64,000 bases of DNA, taken from positions 62,001 to 126,000 of the forward strand of contig CAVZHI010000011.1 of assembly GCA_963775015.1 (NCBI GenBank), given 5' to 3'. The notes under the pieces were generated by a model that was given only the letters and a program-made list of their open reading frames with translations, made no database searches and was not told the origin of the DNA. A program made the position numbers and the translations under genes. The stretch's first letter is position 1. Every line of letters begins with the position of its first letter. Below, piece after piece: positions 56,833-64,000 of the stretch. The stretch is from JAEMQF01 sp963775015 (GTDB lineage Bacteria; Pseudomonadota; Gammaproteobacteria; Burkholderiales; Burkholderiaceae_C).

Positions 56833-57127
56833 CGCGGGGCGGGTGCATGGGCAAGCTCTGCGGCGGTTCGGGATCGTGAGGACCGAGGATCGAGGTCGCA
56901 GCCACCTCCGGGCGTGCGCGGTGCTTGTGACGCCACCAGCTCGGCAACATCGCCAAGGCACCGCAGGCGCAACCCAGCGCCAACGCGCCGAGCACGACGA
57001 CGATCATCGGCCCGTGCCACTGCGCGCCGAGGAAGGCGTGCAGCGTGACCTCGTGCTGGTTGTTCAGCGCCAATCCGAACAGCGCAAAGAACGCTGCTGC
57101 GCGCACCAGCCAGACCAGGATTCGCAT
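56822..57127 (-). CDS. lapA: LapA family membrane protein (DUF1049)
   Basis: Small inner-membrane protein of 101 residues with two hydrophobic segments (RILVWLVRAAAFFALFGLAL at the N-terminus and MIVVVLGALALGCACGALA at about 42) around the conserved NQHEVTLHAFLG motif. It works with LapB in LPS assembly in E. coli. ATG 57127 was chosen; a GTG nine bases upstream is possible. Overlaps lapB by 11 bases. Confidence 0.87.
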   Translation of the reverse strand: MRILVWLVRAAAFFALFGLALNNQHEVTLHAFLGAQWHGPMIVVVLGALALGCACGALAMLPSWWRHKHRARPEVAATSILGPHDPEPPQSLPMHPPRDGL

Positions 57128-57181
57128 CGGACCCACGTTGACTATTCTGAGCCGGATGACGCACCGCGCCGGGCAGCGGGT

Positions 57182-57514
57182 CTACTCCTGGGGTGCGGCG
57201 AGGGCGGCACGCGGCACGGCTTCGGCACCACCGGTGCGCACGTCGACGCCTTCGCGCAAGGCCTTGCCCGGCTTGAAATGCGGGACGAGCTTTTCCGGGA
57301 TCACGACCTGCTCGCCGGAACGCGGGTTGCGCCCGACGCGCGGCGGGCGGCGGTTGATCGAGAAGCTGCCGAAGCCGCGGATCTCGATGCGGTGCCCGCG
57401 CGCCAAGCCGTCGGACATCGCGTCCAGGATCGTCTTCACCGCGAACTCGGTGTCGCGGTGTGTGAGCTGGCTGAAACGTTCAGCCAGCTCGGTGACGAGA
57501 TCGGAACGCGTCAT
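57182..57514 (-). CDS. ihfB: Integration host factor beta subunit
   Basis: HU-family DNA-bending protein, 110 residues. MTRSDLVTELAERF, the arm motif EIRGFGSFSINRRPPRVGRNPRSGE and VPHFKPGKALRE are diagnostic for IHF beta. The C-terminus carries about 15 extra residues (VRTGGAEAVPRAALAAPQE) beyond E. coli IhfB. It lies between rpsA and lapA, as in many betaproteobacteria and gammaproteobacteria. Confidence 0.95.
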   Translation of the reverse strand: MTRSDLVTELAERFSQLTHRDTEFAVKTILDAMSDGLARGHRIEIRGFGSFSINRRPPRVGRNPRSGEQVVIPEKLVPHFKPGKALREGVDVRTGGAEAVPRAALAAPQE

Positions 57515-57562
57515 TCGCGCGCTGACTCAACAACAATGCCCCGGCGAAGCGTCGCCGCGAAC

Positions 57563-59284
57563 TCAGGAGTTGCTGTCCTGCTTGTCGAGCTTGGCGCGCA
57601 GCAATGCGCCCAGGCTCGTCGTTCCGGCGTTCTCGCGCTCGGAAGTGGCGGCGAGCTTCTGCATTGCTTCCTGGTTGTCGGCGTTGTCTTTCGCCTTGAT
57701 CGACAACTGGATCGATCTCGTCTTGCGATCGACGTTGATGATGAGCGCCGAGACTTCGTCGCCTTCCTTCAGCATGTTGCGTGCGTCTTCGACACGGTCG
57801 CGGCTGATTTCCGAGGCGCGCAGGTAACCCGTGACGTCGGCAGTGAGCTGGATCTCCGCGCCGCGTGCATCCACCGTCTTGACCTTGCCCACCACCACTT
57901 GGCCCTTGTCGTTGACGGTCGTGTAGCTCGTGAACGGGTCCGAGTCGAGCTGCTTGATGCCGAGCGATATGCGCTCGCGCTCCACGTCCACCGCGAGAAC
58001 GATCGCCTCGACCTCCTGGCCCTTCTTGAAGTTGCGCACCGCGGCTTCGCCGGGTTCGTTCCACGACAGGTCGGACAGGTGCACCAGGCCGTCGATTCCA
58101 GCGGCCAGGCCGACAAAAACGCCGAAGTCGGTGATCGACTTGACGGGGCCCTTGACGCGGTCGCCGCGCTGCACGGTGGCCGAAAACTCTTCCCACGGAT
58201 TCGCCTTGCACTGCTTCATGCCCAAGCTGATGCGGCGCTTGTCTTCGTCGATCTCGAGCACCATGACTTCGACTTCGTCGCCGAGCGAAACAATCTTGCT
58301 CGGCGCGACGTTCTTGTTCGTCCAGTCCATCTCCGACACGTGCACCAGGCCTTCGATGCCGGGTTCGATTTCGACGAACGCGCCGTAATCGGCGATGTTC
58401 GTGATCTTGCCGAACAGGCGCGTGCTGTTCGGGTAGCGGCGCGACACGCCGTGCCACGGGTCGTCACCGAGCTGTTTGATGCCGAGCGAGACGCGGTTCT
58501 TCTCGGCGTCGAACTTGAGGACCTTGGCTTGCAGCTCCTGGCCGACCTGCACCACTTCGCTCGGATGCCGAACGCGGCGCCACGCCATGTCGGTGATGTG
58601 CAGCAGGCCGTCGATACCGCCCAGATCGACAAACGCGCCGTACTCGGTGATGTTCTTCACGACGCCGTTGACGATCGCGCCTTCGTGCAGCGTGCTGAGC
58701 AGCTTGGAGCGCTCTTCGCCCATCGACGCTTCGACCACAGCGCGGCGCGACAACACGACGTTGTTGCGCTTGCGATCCAGCTTGATGACCTTGAACTCCA
58801 TCGTCTTGCCCTCGAACGGGCTCATGTCTTTCACCGGCCGCGTGTCGAGCAGCGAGCCCGGCAGGAAGGCGCGGATGCCGTTCACGAGCACGGTCAGGCC
58901 ACCCTTCACCTTGCCGTTCACCGTGCCGGTGACGAACTCGCCCGAATCGAGCGAGTTCTCGAGCGACATCCATGACGCGAGGCGCTTTGCCTTGTCGCGC
59001 GACAGGATCGTGTCGCCGTAGCCGTTTTCGACCGCGTCGATCGCCACCGAAACAAAATCGCCGACCTGGACTTCGAGCTCGCCATGGTCGTTCTTGAATT
59101 CTTCGATCGGAACATAGGCCTCGCTCTTCAGGCCGGCGTTCACCACCACAAAGCTGTGTTCGACGCGCACCACTTCGGCAGTGATGACTTCGCCGCTGCG
59201 CATCTCGGAGCGCTTCAGCGATTCTTCGAACATGGCGGCGAACGAATCCGCGCCGGCTGGGGTGGCTACTTGGGTTTGCAACAT
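57563..59284 (-). CDS. rpsA: 30S ribosomal protein S1
   Basis: Six S1 RNA-binding domains over 573 residues. The N-terminus (SFAAMFEESLKRSEMRSGEVITAEV) is the ribosome-anchoring region; conserved repeats such as GAFVDLGGIDGLLHITDMAW and GAFVEIEPGIEGLVHVSEMDW recur. ATG 59284 gives the expected start; the frame runs further upstream without support. It follows aroA-cmk after 128 bases and precedes ihfB. Confidence 0.96.
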   Translation of the reverse strand: MLQTQVATPAGADSFAAMFEESLKRSEMRSGEVITAEVVRVEHSFVVVNAGLKSEAYVPIEEFKNDHGELEVQVGDFVSVAIDAVENGYGDTILSRDKAKRLASWMSLENSLDSGEFVTGTVNGKVKGGLTVLVNGIRAFLPGSLLDTRPVKDMSPFEGKTMEFKVIKLDRKRNNVVLSRRAVVEASMGEERSKLLSTLHEGAIVNGVVKNITEYGAFVDLGGIDGLLHITDMAWRRVRHPSEVVQVGQELQAKVLKFDAEKNRVSLGIKQLGDDPWHGVSRRYPNSTRLFGKITNIADYGAFVEIEPGIEGLVHVSEMDWTNKNVAPSKIVSLGDEVEVMVLEIDEDKRRISLGMKQCKANPWEEFSATVQRGDRVKGPVKSITDFGVFVGLAAGIDGLVHLSDLSWNEPGEAAVRNFKKGQEVEAIVLAVDVERERISLGIKQLDSDPFTSYTTVNDKGQVVVGKVKTVDARGAEIQLTADVTGYLRASEISRDRVEDARNMLKEGDEVSALIINVDRKTRSIQLSIKAKDNADNQEAMQKLAATSERENAGTTSLGALLRAKLDKQDSNS

Positions 59285-59412
59285 TGAGATTTCCGGTGCA
59301 GCGGGGGGCTGCGGGTTAGGTTGAACAACCGGCGTTCCGGCGTGCCATGGGAAGGTGGGGCACAGGAGGGAGAACGACGGACCCTGTGGCCCGTGACTGG
59401 CTTGCGCCAAGC

Positions 59413-61437
59413 TCAGTCGAAGGGCCTGCGCTGTTGCCAGGCACTCAGCACAGCGTCCACCGAAGCATCGACGGACAGTGCGGAGTTGTCGAGCAACATC
59501 GCATCCTGGGCCGGCTTCAAGGGCGAGACGGGGCGCGACTGGTCGCGTTGGTCTCGGGCTTCGAGTTCGGCCCGAAGGTCGGCGATGTTAGCCGAAAACC
59601 CCTTTGCTATCAATTGCTTGTGCCGGCGCTCGGCGCGCGTCGCGGTGCTCGCGGTCAGGAACACCTTGAGATCGGCGCCGGGAAAGATCACCGTTCCCAT
59701 GTCGCGCCCGTCGGCCACCAACCCCGGTACGCGGCGGTGCTGGAGCTGAAATTGGCGCAGCGCGTCGCGAACCCGGGGCCAGGCCGAGATCTTGGACGCC
59801 AGGACGCCGACGTCTTCGCTGCGCAAGTCCTCGGTCACGTCATCCGCACCGAGAAGAAATCGCCCTTGCCGGCTGCGCAGGTCGAGATTCGACGCGAGCT
59901 GCGTCAGGCCCGCTTCGTCGTCGGCGCTGACACAGGCGCGAAAAGCGCACAGAGCGGTTGCGCGATAGACGGCTCCGGAGTCGAGGAAGTGATAGCCGAG
60001 CCGCTGCGCCAAGGCGCTGGCGAGCGTTCCCTTGCCCGATGCGGTGGGCCCGTCGACGGTGATCACGGGGATGTCGGCCTCACTGGCCTGAACCACGCTG
60101 AACAGCGTCTCGAAATACTCCGGAAACGTCTTGGCGACACATTGCGGGTCGAGGATTCGAACCGGCACCGCCGATGCAACGCCACCAGCCGGTTGCGCGA
60201 GTCCGCTGCACGCGGCGAGCGAAAAGCACATCGCAATGCGGTGGTCGTCGTAGGTGTGGATCGCCGCGGCGTGCCAGCGCTGCGGCGCCGTGACCTCGAT
60301 GAAATCTGCGCCTTCGTTGACCGTGGCGCCACACTTGCGCAACTCGGCGGCCATCGCCGCGATGCGATCCGTTTCCTTGACGCGCCAGCTCGCGATGTTC
60401 GAGAGAACCGTTGTTCCCGTCGCGAAAAGCGCCATCACGGCGAGCGTCATCGCGGCGTCGGGGATGTGGTTGCAGTCGAGTTCGATCGCGCGCAGCGGAA
60501 ACTCACCGCGCCGCACTTCGACGTGCGCGGGCCCGCAAGTGATGTCGGCACCCATCGCCCGCGCCGCGTCGACAAACGCCATGTCACCCTGGATCGAGTT
60601 CTCGCCCACCCCCTGGATTCGCAGCGGCTCGTGGGTTGCGGCGATCGCGCCCAGCGCAATGAAATACGACGCCGACGACGCGTCGCCTTCGACGTGAATC
60701 TCGCCCGGCGAGCGGTAAGCGCTGCCTGCGGGGATGACGAAGCGCTGCCACGCGTTCACTTCGACGTGAATGCCGAAGCGCGCGAGCAGCTTGAGCGTGA
60801 TTTCGACGTAGGGGCGCGAGATGAGTTCGCCGTCGACTTCGATCGTCAGCGCTTCGCCGCTGCCCACGAGCGGCAGGGCGAGCAGCAGCGCGCTGAGGAA
60901 CTGGCTCGAGACGTCGCCGCGGACGCGGATCGGCGCACCGGTTCGAAGCGTCGCGGAGGCCGCGCCGATTCGCAGCGGCGGGTAACCGGGTTCACCGAGC
61001 CACTCCACGTTGCAGCCGAGTTGATGCAGCGCGGCGACGAGGTCGCCGATCGGCCGTTCGTGCATGCGTGGCACGCCGCTCAGCTCGAAGGTCCCGCCCT
61101 GGCTCGCTGCCATCACCGCGAGCGCGGCGCACAAGGGGCGCATGGCGGTGCCGGCGTTGCCCAGGAACAGGCGTGCGTCGCGCGTGCGCAAGCGGCCAGC
61201 CAGGCCCTGAATCGAGACGATCCGATTCTCCGTCTGCACGTCGCAGCCCAAGGACGCGAGCGCCGCGAGCATGACGCGCGTGTCGTCCGACTCGAGCACG
61301 TCGTGAATCCGCGTCACGCCGCTGCTCAGCGCCGCCAGCAGCAGGACCCGGTTCGAAATGCTTTTGGAGCCCGGCAAGTTCACCATGCCGGCGGCAGAGC
61401 GCAGCGCGGGGATGTCGATGAACGGGGTCGAGTACAT
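59413..61437 (-). CDS. aroA-cmk: Fused 3-phosphoshikimate 1-carboxyvinyltransferase / cytidylate kinase
   Basis: One continuous 674-residue frame with two enzymes. Residues of about 1-445 are EPSP synthase (aromatic pathway): NLPGSKSISNRVLLLAAL, SDDTRVML, LGNAGTAMRPL and the closing TYDDHRIAMCFSL. Residues of about 452-674 are cytidylate kinase: P-loop VDGPTASGKGTLASALA, LDSGAVYRA, VADGRDMGTVIFP and ERRHKQL. The linker (ETLFSVVQASEADIP) contains no stop or start signal. Separate adjacent aroA and cmk genes are the rule in proteobacteria, but such fusions are known in some Burkholderiales. ATG 61437 (MYSTPFIDIPAL) is a normal AroA start. Confidence 0.93.
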   Translation of the reverse strand: MYSTPFIDIPALRSAAGMVNLPGSKSISNRVLLLAALSSGVTRIHDVLESDDTRVMLAALASLGCDVQTENRIVSIQGLAGRLRTRDARLFLGNAGTAMRPLCAALAVMAASQGGTFELSGVPRMHERPIGDLVAALHQLGCNVEWLGEPGYPPLRIGAASATLRTGAPIRVRGDVSSQFLSALLLALPLVGSGEALTIEVDGELISRPYVEITLKLLARFGIHVEVNAWQRFVIPAGSAYRSPGEIHVEGDASSASYFIALGAIAATHEPLRIQGVGENSIQGDMAFVDAARAMGADITCGPAHVEVRRGEFPLRAIELDCNHIPDAAMTLAVMALFATGTTVLSNIASWRVKETDRIAAMAAELRKCGATVNEGADFIEVTAPQRWHAAAIHTYDDHRIAMCFSLAACSGLAQPAGGVASAVPVRILDPQCVAKTFPEYFETLFSVVQASEADIPVITVDGPTASGKGTLASALAQRLGYHFLDSGAVYRATALCAFRACVSADDEAGLTQLASNLDLRSRQGRFLLGADDVTEDLRSEDVGVLASKISAWPRVRDALRQFQLQHRRVPGLVADGRDMGTVIFPGADLKVFLTASTATRAERRHKQLIAKGFSANIADLRAELEARDQRDQSRPVSPLKPAQDAMLLDNSALSVDASVDAVLSAWQQRRPFD

Positions 61438-61481
61438 GCGCGGGCGCGCAACCGATGGGTTTCGCAGGCGCGCTTCGCTTC

Positions 61482-62366
61482 TCAGCGCAGCGGGCCGGGC
61501 TTGGGGTTGTTCAGGTGCCAGCCTGCGCGACCTTCGGAGGCCATGCGAATTTGCTCTTCGAGCGAGTCGGCGTTGCCGTGCTTCAACGACTGCTCGAGCG
61601 CTTCGAGTTCGCGCCGGAAGCGCTCCGACTGCTTCAGCACTTCCTCGCGGTTCGACATCAAGACGTCGCGCCAGACGAGCGGGTCGCTCGCGGCGATGCG
61701 CGTGAAGTCGCGAAATCCGGGACCGGCGAGCGACAGGTAGTCGCGCCCGGCGGGCTGGCCCGCGATCGAATTGAAATAGACGAACGCGAGCACATGCGGC
61801 AGATGGCTCACCGCGGCGAACGCAGCGTCGTGGTTTTCCGGTGTCATGCGCAGCACCTGGGAGCCGATCGCGGCCCAGACGTCGGTCGCCTTTTGCAGCA
61901 GGTCCGCGTTCGTGCTCGGCAGCGGCGTGAGGATGACTTGCCGCCCGTTGTAGAGCGCGGCGTCGGCGTGCGTCACGCCGCCCGCCTCCTTGCCGGCGAT
62001 CGGATGCGCGGGGACGAACGAGCCGATGCGCTCCTTGAGGACGCGCCGCGCCGCGTCGACGACGTCGCGCTTCGTCGAACCCACGTCCATGAACAAGACG
62101 CCGGGTTCGACGAGGTGGCGGATGGCGCGGAACGTCGCTTCGGTGGCGGCGACCGGCACCGCGATCAGCACGATGTCCGAGCCCGACACGGCGAGCAGCG
62201 CCGACTCGGCGGCGATGTCGATCACGCCGAGTTTTTTCGCCTTCTCGGTCGTGCTCGGCGACTTGCTGTAGCCGATGACGCGGTTCACCAGGCCGGCACG
62301 CTTCAGCGCCAGTGCAAAGCTGCCGCCCATCAGGCCGCAACCGATGACTCCGAGTTGATTGAACAT
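61482..62366 (-). CDS. tyrA: Prephenate (or arogenate) dehydrogenase
   Basis: NAD(P)-dependent dehydrogenase for tyrosine synthesis, 294 residues, without chorismate mutase domain. The nucleotide-binding loop is GVIGCGLMGGSFALAL (residues 6-21). VDVGSTKRDVVDAAR, FVPAHPIAGKEAGGVTHAD and the catalytic His region SHLPHVLAF are typical. ATG 62366 gives the normal N-terminus. It lies between pheA (23 bases) and aroA-cmk (44 bases) in an aromatic amino-acid operon. Whether it prefers prephenate or arogenate cannot be told. Confidence 0.92.
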   Translation of the reverse strand: MFNQLGVIGCGLMGGSFALALKRAGLVNRVIGYSKSPSTTEKAKKLGVIDIAAESALLAVSGSDIVLIAVPVAATEATFRAIRHLVEPGVLFMDVGSTKRDVVDAARRVLKERIGSFVPAHPIAGKEAGGVTHADAALYNGRQVILTPLPSTNADLLQKATDVWAAIGSQVLRMTPENHDAAFAAVSHLPHVLAFVYFNSIAGQPAGRDYLSLAGPGFRDFTRIAASDPLVWRDVLMSNREEVLKQSERFRRELEALEQSLKHGNADSLEEQIRMASEGRAGWHLNNPKPGPLR

Positions 62367-62389
62367 GGCGGGCTTGTGGGAGTGGCGCT

Positions 62390-63556
62390 TCAGTGGCTGT
62401 CGATCGGATACGTGCCGAGCAACTTGAAGAACGCGCACACGTCACGCAGTTCCTGCAGCGCTGCGGTGACCGCGGGCTCGTCGGGGTGGCCCTGGATGTC
62501 GATGTAGAAGTAGTACTCCCACTGGCCGGAGCGCGCCGGGCGCGACTCGAAGCGGCTCATTGAAACGCCGTGACGCTTCAGCGGCACGAGCATGTCGTGC
62601 ACCGCGCCGGGGCGGTTCGTCACCGAGCAGACGAGGCTCGTGCAATCGTGCCCCGACGCTTTTGGCCTCGGCTGCCGGTCCGGGTGCGCGAGGATCGCGA
62701 AGCGCGTCCGGTTCTGCGCTTCGTCCTGGATCGCCGGTGCGACGACGTGCAGGCCGAATTCGGCGCCGGCGCGGGTGCTCGCGATCGCGGCGAGGTTTCC
62801 GTCCAGGCTCGCCAGGCGCGCCGCTTCGGCGTTGCTCGCCGCCGGGCGGCGCTCGACATGCGGTAAGTGGTTCGTCAGCCAGGCATGGCACTGCGCGAGC
62901 GCTTGCGGGTGCGCGCACACGGCTTTCACGCCGTCCAGCGAGTTCAGGGCGCGCAGCAGGTTGTGCCGCACGAGCAGACTCGTTTCGCCGATGATGAACA
63001 GCGGCGTCGTGAGAAACAGGTCGAGCGAGCGCGTGACGACGCCTTCGGTGGAGTTCTCTACCGGAACGACGGCGAAGTCGGCGGCGCCGGTCACGCCGGC
63101 GTGCAGGACTTCGTCGAAGTTCGCGCACGGGAACTTGACGATCGCCGAGCCGAAAAACGCGAGCGACGCTTCTTCGCTGAAGGTCCCGGCGGGCCCGAGA
63201 AACGCGACGCGTGTGGGCGTCTCCAAGGCGCGACACGCGGACATGATTTCGCGCCAGATCGGCGCCACGCTCTCGTTGCGCAGCGGGCCTGCGTTTTGGC
63301 TGCGCAGCGCAGTGATGACCTGCGCTTCGCGCTCGGGGCGAAAAGCAACCGACCCTTCGGCGCGCTTGATCTCGCCGATCCGCAGCGCAAGCGCTGCGCG
63401 TTCGTTGAGCAGGCCGAGCAGGCGCGTGTCGATGGCGTCGATCTGCGAGCGCAGGGCGGACAAATCGAGCTCCGATGGCAGCGCCGGCGCCGCTGCGGAG
63501 GGCGCGCTGGACGCATCGGGTGGCGCGATCGGCGTCGCTTGTGAAATGTCAGCCAT
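62390..63556 (-). CDS. pheA: Bifunctional chorismate mutase / prephenate dehydratase (P-protein)
   Basis: Phenylalanine branch enzyme of 388 residues. After an alanine/proline-rich N-terminal extension of about 30 residues comes the AroQ-type chorismate mutase (LRSQIDAIDTRLLGLLNERAALALRIGEIK), the dehydratase domain from VAFLGPAGTFSEEA, with VPVENSTEGVV, and a C-terminal ACT domain with the Phe-binding ESRP motif in MSRFESRPARSG. ATG 63556 was chosen because MADISQATP is the likely start. gyrA lies 64 bases upstream; the serC and hisC genes often found here are absent. Confidence 0.94.
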   Translation of the reverse strand: MADISQATPIAPPDASSAPSAAAPALPSELDLSALRSQIDAIDTRLLGLLNERAALALRIGEIKRAEGSVAFRPEREAQVITALRSQNAGPLRNESVAPIWREIMSACRALETPTRVAFLGPAGTFSEEASLAFFGSAIVKFPCANFDEVLHAGVTGAADFAVVPVENSTEGVVTRSLDLFLTTPLFIIGETSLLVRHNLLRALNSLDGVKAVCAHPQALAQCHAWLTNHLPHVERRPAASNAEAARLASLDGNLAAIASTRAGAEFGLHVVAPAIQDEAQNRTRFAILAHPDRQPRPKASGHDCTSLVCSVTNRPGAVHDMLVPLKRHGVSMSRFESRPARSGQWEYYFYIDIQGHPDEPAVTAALQELRDVCAFFKLLGTYPIDSH

Positions 63557-63620
63557 GACGGGGCCGAATTCTCGCATGCGTGGCGCGCGGGAGCGCCGGT
63601 GCGCGGGCGGGCATGACGCC

Positions 63621-64000
63621 TCAAGCGCCTTCGGCGGTGGGGGGATCGTCGGGCGTGTCGGTGTCGACGTCACCGGCCTCGCCGTTGCCGACGTTGGCGT
63701 CGTTCTCGACGATGCGCTGCAAGCCGATGAGCTTCGTGCCTTCGTCCAGCGCAATCAGCGTCACGCCTTGCGTGGCGCGGCCGAGTTCGCGAATTTCCGA
63801 GACCCGGGTCCGCACCAGCACGCCGCGATCGGTGATGAGCATGATTTCGTCGTCCGGGCGCACCAGCGTCGCCGCGACGACCTTGCCGTTGCGTGGCGTC
63901 TGCTGGATCGCGATCATGCCTTTCGTGCCGCGCCCGTGGCGCGTGTACTCGACGATGCTGGTGCGTTTGCCGTAGCCGTTTTCGGTCGCGGTGAGAACGC
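63621..64000 (-). CDS. gyrA: DNA gyrase subunit A, C-terminal fragment (continues beyond window)
   Basis: Only the last blade region of the GyrA C-terminal beta-pinwheel is inside the window: TENGYGKRTSIVEY, RGTKGMIAIQ, EIMLITDRGVLVRTRVSEI, GRATQGVTLIAL and then an acidic tail (GEAGDVDTDTPDDPP). The frame is open to base 64000, so the start is outside. Position upstream of pheA matches Burkholderiales. Confidence 0.95.
   Translation of the reverse strand, partial: VLTATENGYGKRTSIVEYTRHGRGTKGMIAIQQTPRNGKVVAATLVRPDDEIMLITDRGVLVRTRVSEIRELGRATQGVTLIALDEGTKLIGLQRIVENDANVGNGEAGDVDTDTPDDPPTAEGA

Overview
The window reads as a chromosomal segment of a high-GC betaproteobacterium, most likely of the order Burkholderiales. 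The evidence is gene order: AI-2E-type permease/hda/HAD phosphatase/pcnB/folK; rpsP/rimM/trmD/rplS; and, on the minus strand at the right end, gyrA/pheA/tyrA/aroA-cmk/rpsA/ihfB/lapA/lapB/hldE1/hldD. The fused aroA-cmk gene and the separate heptose kinase also fit that group. No rRNA, tRNA, CRISPR array, prophage or insertion sequence was recognised.

Layout. 1-5.5 kb: 3' part of a giant CheA-type hybrid kinase (ChpA/PilL) of the twitching-motility chemosensory system. 5.6-13.1 kb: permease, Hda, HAD phosphatase, poly(A) polymerase, a serine hydrolase set between pcnB and folK, FolK, then DUF47 plus a Pit phosphate transporter. 13.1-20.3 kb: TM2 protein and GNAT acetyltransferase; rpsP-rimM-trmD-rplS; NUDIX CoA pyrophosphatase; CobD/CbiB-like protein; rsgA and an M48 peptidase on the minus strand. 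20.4-32.3 kb: oligoribonuclease, DEAD-box helicase, FKBP isomerase, GluQ, a DUF599 protein, a minus-strand trhO-methyltransferase-egtB-hydrolase operon, and dnaE. 32.4-41.8 kb: a secreted GlcG/HbpS-like protein, the type IV pilus minor pilin operon fimT-pilV-pilW-pilX-pilY1-pilY2-pilE, and a patatin-like phospholipase. 42.0-53.5 kb: a four-module non-ribosomal peptide synthetase (A-PCP / C-A-PCP / C-A-PCP / C-A-PCP, no thioesterase). 53.5-64 kb: LPS heptose genes, LPS-assembly regulators, IHF beta, ribosomal protein S1, aromatic amino-acid genes and the C-terminus of GyrA.

The NRPS is the main accessory locus. By-eye specificity residues suggest Asp (module 1), Leu (module 3) and Gly (module 4); module 2 could not be assigned. 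A stretch of about 2.49 kb running from the end of one A domain through PCP, C and the start of the next A domain occurs twice, nearly identical, so the two A-domain cores look like exchangeable cassettes. The kinase fragment at the left end and the minor pilin operon both belong to type IV pilus function.

Many frameshifts are present. Five genes (orn, the helicase, dnaE, the GlcG-like gene, the patatin gene) each carry exactly one net +1 shift, and pilY1 (36.6-38.4 kb) and the 5' part of the NRPS (42.3-45.6 kb) carry many. Because orn and dnaE are normally essential and the reading frames stay clean on both sides of each shift, most are probably consensus errors of the assembly, not decay; one in-frame TAA in the NRPS may be different. 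A second recurrent pattern is a sigma70-like -10 hexamer 7-9 bases before a start codon without Shine-Dalgarno sequence, suggesting leaderless mRNAs.
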